In this document: positions 59,966 through 64,000 of the stretch, in pieces
How the letters are laid out: every line of letters begins with the position of its first letter
Numbering within the stretch: position 1 is the first letter of the stretch
From: Pseudarthrobacter chlorophenolicus A6
GTDB taxonomy: Bacteria > Actinomycetota > Actinomycetes > Actinomycetales > Micrococcaceae
Length of the DNA stretch: 64,000 nt
NCBI RefSeq assembly: GCF_000022025.1
Contig: NC_011886.1
Coordinates: 1,870,980-1,934,979 of the forward strand
Direction of reading: 5' to 3'
The notes under the pieces: generated by a model
The model's input: the letters and a program-made list of their open reading frames with translations, nothing else
Told to the model about the DNA's origin: nothing
The model's database searches: none
Position numbers and translations under genes: made by a program

Positions 59966-60970
59966 ATGTCATCACAAGGGACCGGCACGGAACCGAACCT
60001 CTCCGACAGCAAACCTTTGGTCACTGTCATCGGGGAAGCACTCGTCGACATCATCGAAGACCTCCGCCAAGGGAGCACAGCACCGGAGACGCACCCGGGC
60101 GGAAGCCCCCTGAATGTTGCCGTCGGCTGCGCCCGGCTGGGCCTTGACACCAAACTCGTCACCCACTTCGCCGAGGATCCGCACGGTCAGTTGATCGCTA
60201 AGCACCTCGAGAACAACGGTGTCGCGACCATCATCGGGGGATCCCAACCCACCTCAACCGCTGTGGCGACTTTAGACGACACTGGAGCCGCCCGGTACAC
60301 CTTCGCCATCAGCTGGGACATCAACGGGGCTTCCATCCCGGCCTTGGCAGCGGCGGAAAGCTCCCTGCACGTCCACACCGGATCCATCGCCACGGTTCTG
60401 CCTCCGGGCAGTAAATCGGTGATGGGCCTGCTCGAAGCTGCACGCCATCGTGCCACTGTCAGCTTCGACCCCAACTGCAGGCCGGCAATCAGCCCGGACA
60501 AAGCAGCCGCCCGGAAACAGGCGGAGGAGTTTGTTGCGGCCAGCGACATCGTCAAAGCCAGCGACGAGGACCTGCTTTGGCTTTACCCCGACAGGACCCT
60601 CGAGGAATCAATGAACGCATGGCTGGCTCTGGGGCCGGCCCTGGTGGCATTGACCTGCGGCGCCAACGGACCCGTCCTCCTCAGCGGGTCCGGAAGGGTG
60701 GACATCCCCGGTGAAACGGTCACGGTAGCAGACACCGTCGGAGCAGGAGATTCTTTCATGGCCGCACTGATCTCCGGGCTGGCGCAGCTGGACGCACTCG
60801 GCGCAGCAGGCCGGGAGCGACTCCAGAAGATTAGCCAGGACGAACTCCACGCCCTGGCCCGCTATGCGAACAAGGCAGCCGGCATCACCTGCTCGCGGGC
60901 GGGCGCCAACCCACCGGGACCGGCTGAGCTGGGGCCGCTGACAATCCCATCGTCCTTCCTCGAAGCGTAG
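59966..60970 (+). CDS. PfkB-family sugar kinase (fructokinase-like)
   Basis: 334 residues. The family shows TVIGEALVDIIEDL, the N-terminal HPGGSPLNVAVGCARLGLD, VSFDPNCRPAI and the catalytic anion hole TVGAGDSFMAALISG (Asp base). In context it should phosphorylate the ketose formed by the dehydrogenases, for example fructose to fructose-6-phosphate. Confidence 0.88.
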   Translation: MSSQGTGTEPNLSDSKPLVTVIGEALVDIIEDLRQGSTAPETHPGGSPLNVAVGCARLGLDTKLVTHFAEDPHGQLIAKHLENNGVATIIGGSQPTSTAVATLDDTGAARYTFAISWDINGASIPALAAAESSLHVHTGSIATVLPPGSKSVMGLLEAARHRATVSFDPNCRPAISPDKAAARKQAEEFVAASDIVKASDEDLLWLYPDRTLEESMNAWLALGPALVALTCGANGPVLLSGSGRVDIPGETVTVADTVGAGDSFMAALISGLAQLDALGAAGRERLQKISQDELHALARYANKAAGITCSRAGANPPGPAELGPLTIPSSFLEA

Positions 60971-60978
60971 GCGCACCC

Positions 60979-62457
60979 ATGCAACCCCTGAAAAACTACA
61001 CCCTGCCCAACGTTCCCGGCCCGGTCAGCCAACCTGCATACAACAGGTCACAACTGACAGAGGGCATCGTCCACTTCGGAGTCGGCGGTTTTCACCGCGC
61101 GCATCAGGCCATGTACCTGGACCGGCTCATGAATGCAGGAAAAGCTCTGGACTGGGCCATCTGTGGAGTAGGGGTCCTGCCCGGCGATGCTCACATGAAG
61201 AAGGTCATGGACAGCCAGGACTGCCTTTACACCCTCACCGTGAAGCACTCCGACGGCATTAGACATGGCATGATCATTGGCTCCATCATCAACTACCTCT
61301 TCGCCCCGGAAAACCCGGAAGCGGTGATCGAGAAGATGGCCTCGCCCGCCATCCGCATCGTTTCGCTGACCGTGACCGAAGGCGGCTACAACTTCCACCA
61401 CGTCACAGGAGAATTCGACGCGGACAACCCCGACGTGGTCCATGACCTTCAACCTGGAGCAATTCCTCGGACGACCTTCGGTCTCATCACAGCAGCCCTC
61501 GCCCGCCGAAGGCAGCGCGGACTTGCCCCCTTCACCGTGATGTCCTGCGACAACATCCAGGGCAACGGCAACGTCGCCCGCGAGATGTTTACCGCCTTTG
61601 CTGCCCTCAAAGACCCGGAAATGGGCACCTGGGTGGCGGCGAACGTCCCGTTTCCCAACAGCATGGTTGACCGCATCACCCCCGCCACCACCGATGAGGA
61701 CCGCCTGACCGCCGTTCGGGAATACGGTGTCGAGGACGCCTGGCCCGTCGTCTGCGAACCATTCGCGCAATGGGTCCTCGAGGACCATTTCAGCCTCGGC
61801 CGACCCCCGTTTGAGGACGCCGGCGTCCAACTCGTCGCCGACGTAGAACCCTACGAGCTGATGAAACTCCGCCTGCTCAACGCAAGCCACCAAGGCATGT
61901 GCTACTTCGGCCACCTCGCCGGATACCGTTACGCCCACGAAGCCGCGCAGGACCCATTATTTGCCCGGTTCCTGCTGGACTACATGGACAAGGAAGCCAC
62001 CCCAACACTCCAGCCCGTGCCGGGAATAGACCGCACCGCCTACAAGCAAACCCTAATTGACCGTTTCTCCAACGAGCACGTCCGCGACACACTGGCACGG
62101 CTCTGCGCCGAAAGCTCGGACCGCATCCCCAAGTGGCTGCTGCCGGTCATCCGCACCAACCTCGACCGCGGCGGTGAGATCCACCGCTCGGCCGCGATAG
62201 TGGCCAGCTGGGCCCGCTACGCGGAGGGGATTGACGAACAGGGACAACCGATCGACGTCGTCGACCGCCTCAAAATCGATGTGATGGCGGCGGCAGCGCG
62301 GCAGCGCGAAGACCGGTTTGCCTTTATCGCCAACCGGGACCTTTTCGGTGACCTCGCCGACAACGAACGGTTCACCACTGCGTACGCATCTACCCTGGAT
62401 GACCTTCACAACGGTGGCTCCCGGTTCGCCCTGGAATCGCTCGCAAGGCGTTCATAG
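60979..62457 (+). CDS. Mannitol dehydrogenase family protein (mannitol 2-dehydrogenase-like)
   Basis: 492 residues. The N-terminal NAD domain has IVHFGVGGFHRAHQAMYLDRL (GxGxFHRAH), and the C-terminal domain has the catalytic segment MKLRLLNASHQGMCYFGHLAGY with Lys, Asn and His. CDNIQGNGNVAREM and FPNSMVDRITPAT are also conserved. It would oxidise D-mannitol or a related alditol to fructose. It begins 8 nt after the kinase gene. Confidence 0.9.
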   Translation: MQPLKNYTLPNVPGPVSQPAYNRSQLTEGIVHFGVGGFHRAHQAMYLDRLMNAGKALDWAICGVGVLPGDAHMKKVMDSQDCLYTLTVKHSDGIRHGMIIGSIINYLFAPENPEAVIEKMASPAIRIVSLTVTEGGYNFHHVTGEFDADNPDVVHDLQPGAIPRTTFGLITAALARRRQRGLAPFTVMSCDNIQGNGNVAREMFTAFAALKDPEMGTWVAANVPFPNSMVDRITPATTDEDRLTAVREYGVEDAWPVVCEPFAQWVLEDHFSLGRPPFEDAGVQLVADVEPYELMKLRLLNASHQGMCYFGHLAGYRYAHEAAQDPLFARFLLDYMDKEATPTLQPVPGIDRTAYKQTLIDRFSNEHVRDTLARLCAESSDRIPKWLLPVIRTNLDRGGEIHRSAAIVASWARYAEGIDEQGQPIDVVDRLKIDVMAAAARQREDRFAFIANRDLFGDLADNERFTTAYASTLDDLHNGGSRFALESLARRS

Positions 62458-62470
62458 AACGGAGGACCTC

Positions 62471-63016
62471 TTGCCTAGATTGTTCGACCCGGTACTCTCA
62501 TGGTCCCTGGCAGGAGCAGCAGTCTTTGCCCTTCCCTCTTGTCTGATGCTGATGTTGGAGATGCACCCGGGCACAATGTATCCCGACCATTTGGCGGGGG
62601 CCTTTACGGTAGTGGCCGCGGGAATCCTTCTTCTCATCCGGCCTTCGTCGGCCCCTGGTCCCCGCAAGAGATTGCCGGAGGCGCACGTCGCTGCCTTCAG
62701 GTACGCCGTCCGTTCAGGGGTCCTACCCCTAACAAGCCTCTTCAGCGACTGGAGCGGGGAACTTGCCCATCATCGGTTCCTCCTCAAATCCGCGCTGCGC
62801 GGACTGCCAGGGGTTACGTGGGCCGTCCTGATAATGGACCTCTACGGGATGCTCGCATACACCAAAGACGTTGCCTTCTTCCTGTCCTGCGCCCTGGCCG
62901 CCGCAGGATTCAGCCTGGCCGCCTTCTCCCGCGCCACGATCGCCCTCACAAACGTCTTTGCCCTTGAGCACCACCTTCGCCATCAACAACAGCTACTTGA
63001 TGCGCCGCATGTGTAG
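62471..63016 (+). CDS. Hypothetical membrane protein
   Basis: 181 residues with a TTG start five bases after GGAGG (LPRLFDPVLSWSLAGAAV). Four hydrophobic segments are visible: SLAGAAVFALPSCLMLML, AGAFTVVAAGILLLI, VTWAVLIMDLYGML and VAFFLSCALAAAGFSLAAF. I recognise no family. It is the last plus-strand gene of the polyol operon, 13 nt after the dehydrogenase, and may be co-transcribed. Confidence 0.6.
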   Translation: MPRLFDPVLSWSLAGAAVFALPSCLMLMLEMHPGTMYPDHLAGAFTVVAAGILLLIRPSSAPGPRKRLPEAHVAAFRYAVRSGVLPLTSLFSDWSGELAHHRFLLKSALRGLPGVTWAVLIMDLYGMLAYTKDVAFFLSCALAAAGFSLAAFSRATIALTNVFALEHHLRHQQQLLDAPHV

Positions 63017-63275
63017 CACACCTCTTGAGGTGCGGCAGTTCCGGCTGTCGCTTGTGATGATGCCGATGCTGCCAGCCCCGCCCCAACCGGGCGTAGGGGT
63101 TTTCCTGCCAACCCCCTGACCGGGAAGGACCAGGTCCACAACCTGGCCTTTCACTGGGTATTTCTCGTGCTGGTCCAGCTCGGCTCTCCCGCGCGGATCT
63201 GCTGACGGATGGCGCCGCGGTGGATGTTCCGGGCAGGTCGCACGATCATGCTGAACGACGGTCAGGCTCCAGATC
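63017..63275. other. Convergent intergenic region
   Basis: No gene. A short palindrome (CACCTCTTGAGGTG) lies near 63021-63034 but is not followed by T, so it is only a weak terminator candidate. Confidence 0.4.
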
Positions 63276-63847
63276 TCACACCTTGGTTATTCCTGCAGAC
63301 TCCCAAGCTTGCGAAGCTTTCACCAATGGTTTAAGACGTGTCAGGGCTTGCACGACAAGATCCTGTACCGGGGGCGGCGATGTCGACGACGAACCCTGTC
63401 TCGTCGGCCTGGAGGGGTTCGTGGGTGGCGAGCTGGGAGTCGAGCAGGGCGGGCGGCATGAAGTGCCCGGTCCGCCCTTCCGTCCGAGCCCTGAGTACCT
63501 CTCTCATGCCGTGAAGGTGCAGGAAGACGGTGTCCGGGGCCTTTTTCCCGGATGGCGTCGCGATAGCTGCGGCGTAGCGCCGAGCAGGCGAGCACCAGCC
63601 CGCCGTCACCGGCATGGGCCAGAGCGGCGCCGACGGTGGCGAGCCAGGGCCAGCAGTGCTCATCGGTCAGCGGGGTGCCGGCAGCCATCTTGGCCACGTT
63701 CTCCACCGGGTGCAGCGAATCGCCGTCCAGGAACGGGACGCCGAGTTCGCGGGCAACGAGGTCGCCGATGGTGGTCTTGCCGCAGCCGGAGACGCCCATC
63801 ACCACCACACGGAGCTTGCCGGTGGCTGGGAGTTTGATCGTGTGCAC
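63276..63847 (-). pseudogene. gntK: Gluconokinase with two frameshifts
   Basis: The GTG at 63847 opens the frame with [19 protein letters not shown] (Walker A) and DGDSLHPVENVAKM. At 63541-63550, in the run AAAAAGG, the frame shifts; the other frame resumes with APDTVFLHLHGMREVL and EGRTGHFMPPALLDSQLAT. At 63370-63374, in a run of five C, it shifts again; restored, the end reads VQDLVVQALTRLKP and stops at 63276. Both shifts are single extra bases in homopolymers. The gene is a recent pseudogene or has sequencing errors. Confidence 0.8.
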
Positions 63848-64000
63848 CAGTCGTGCACCGTTCCGTCGATGAGGCGGTTGTAGGGCAGGTAGGCCTGCTG
63901 GTACGGGTACGCCGCGGCGGCTTCTTCATTGAATTCGACGCCGATGCCGGGGTTGTCGCCCGGGTGCAGGTAGCCGTCCTTGAAAGTCGTGGACTGGTGG
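63799..64000 (-). CDS. Mannonate/altronate dehydratase family protein (C-terminus, partial)
   Basis: The last 67 residues of a ManD/RspA-type enolase-superfamily dehydratase: [20 protein letters not shown], then [16 protein letters not shown] and DGTVHDW. Family proteins normally stop right after D-G-T-x-H-D-W; here TGC follows and the frame runs 15 more codons ([15 protein letters not shown]) into the gluconokinase start, overlapping it by 49 nt. The N-terminus lies beyond the window. It dehydrates aldonates, which fits the gluconokinase neighbour. Confidence 0.75.
   Translation of the reverse strand, partial: HQSTTFKDGYLHPGDNPGIGVEFNEEAAAAYPYQQAYLPYNRLIDGTVHDWCTRSNSQPPASSVWW

Overview
The window is high-GC DNA (frequent GTG and occasional TTG starts, 4-bp ATGA/GTGA stop-start overlaps) whose gene order points to an actinobacterium of the Micrococcaceae, most like Arthrobacter, Pseudarthrobacter or Paenarthrobacter. 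Supporting markers are an FMN riboswitch with a PnuX/RibM riboflavin transporter, a trp cluster carrying a Trp-associated membrane protein and an HGxxPAAW protein, the long form of HisG, an actinobacterial ANTAR regulator (PdtaR type) and kdp genes ending in kdpDE. The genus is an inference from composition and synteny; no 16S gene is present.

Layout. 1-1180: the first codons of a gene leaving on the left, a five-tRNA array on the minus strand (Gly, Cys, Val, Gly, Val) with its own promoter and terminator, and a divergent tRNA-Val(CAC). 1235-6000: a PD-(D/E)XK nuclease-like protein, then def-fmt-rsmB-rpe. 6031-10782: an FMN-riboswitch-led riboflavin operon (ribM/pnuX, ribD, ribE, ribB, ribA, ribH) in which RibB and RibA are separate proteins. 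10904-21288: histidine and tryptophan genes (hisE, hisG, hisF, hisI, trpE, trpC, trpB, trpA) and lgt. 21552-29184: gltBD and pyk. 29278-29883: the ANTAR response regulator.

At 30090 a tRNA-Leu(CAA) opens a different kind of region. For about 14 kb up to the kdp operon, intact accessory genes (SDR, DUF3040, EAL, DUF1059, ECF sigma factor, TspO-like, DUF4383, Hsp20, a DUF1508-GAF-ANTAR protein, a DevS-like kinase and a DevR-like regulator) alternate with remnants: an integrase N-terminus directly beside the tRNA, a stop-ridden ppk2, a broken AAA ATPase, a 5'-truncated MgtA-type ATPase, a broken SDR and a frameshifted glycosyltransferase. I read this as an old, decaying integrative island or hotspot.

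45424-53318 is a complete potassium-uptake operon (a micro-ORF, then kdpF-A-B-C-D-E). After about 1 kb with a small CMD-like gene remnant comes a polyol-use locus: an AraC regulator facing an operon of an ABC substrate-binding lipoprotein, two permeases, a sorbitol/xylitol-type dehydrogenase, a PfkB sugar kinase, a mannitol-2-dehydrogenase-type enzyme and a small membrane protein. It would import sugar alcohols, oxidise them to ketoses and phosphorylate those. The window ends in a minus-strand aldonate module: the C-terminus of a mannonate dehydratase family protein and a gluconokinase with two frameshifts.

Nothing here is clearly a new defence or mobile system, and I saw no CRISPR array. The most unusual items are the DUF1508-GAF-ANTAR fusion, a DevS-like kinase that appears to have lost its heme ligand, next to a DevR-like regulator with an altered acidic pair and recognition helix, the micro-ORF ahead of kdpF, and the in-frame 15-bp minisatellite in hisI.
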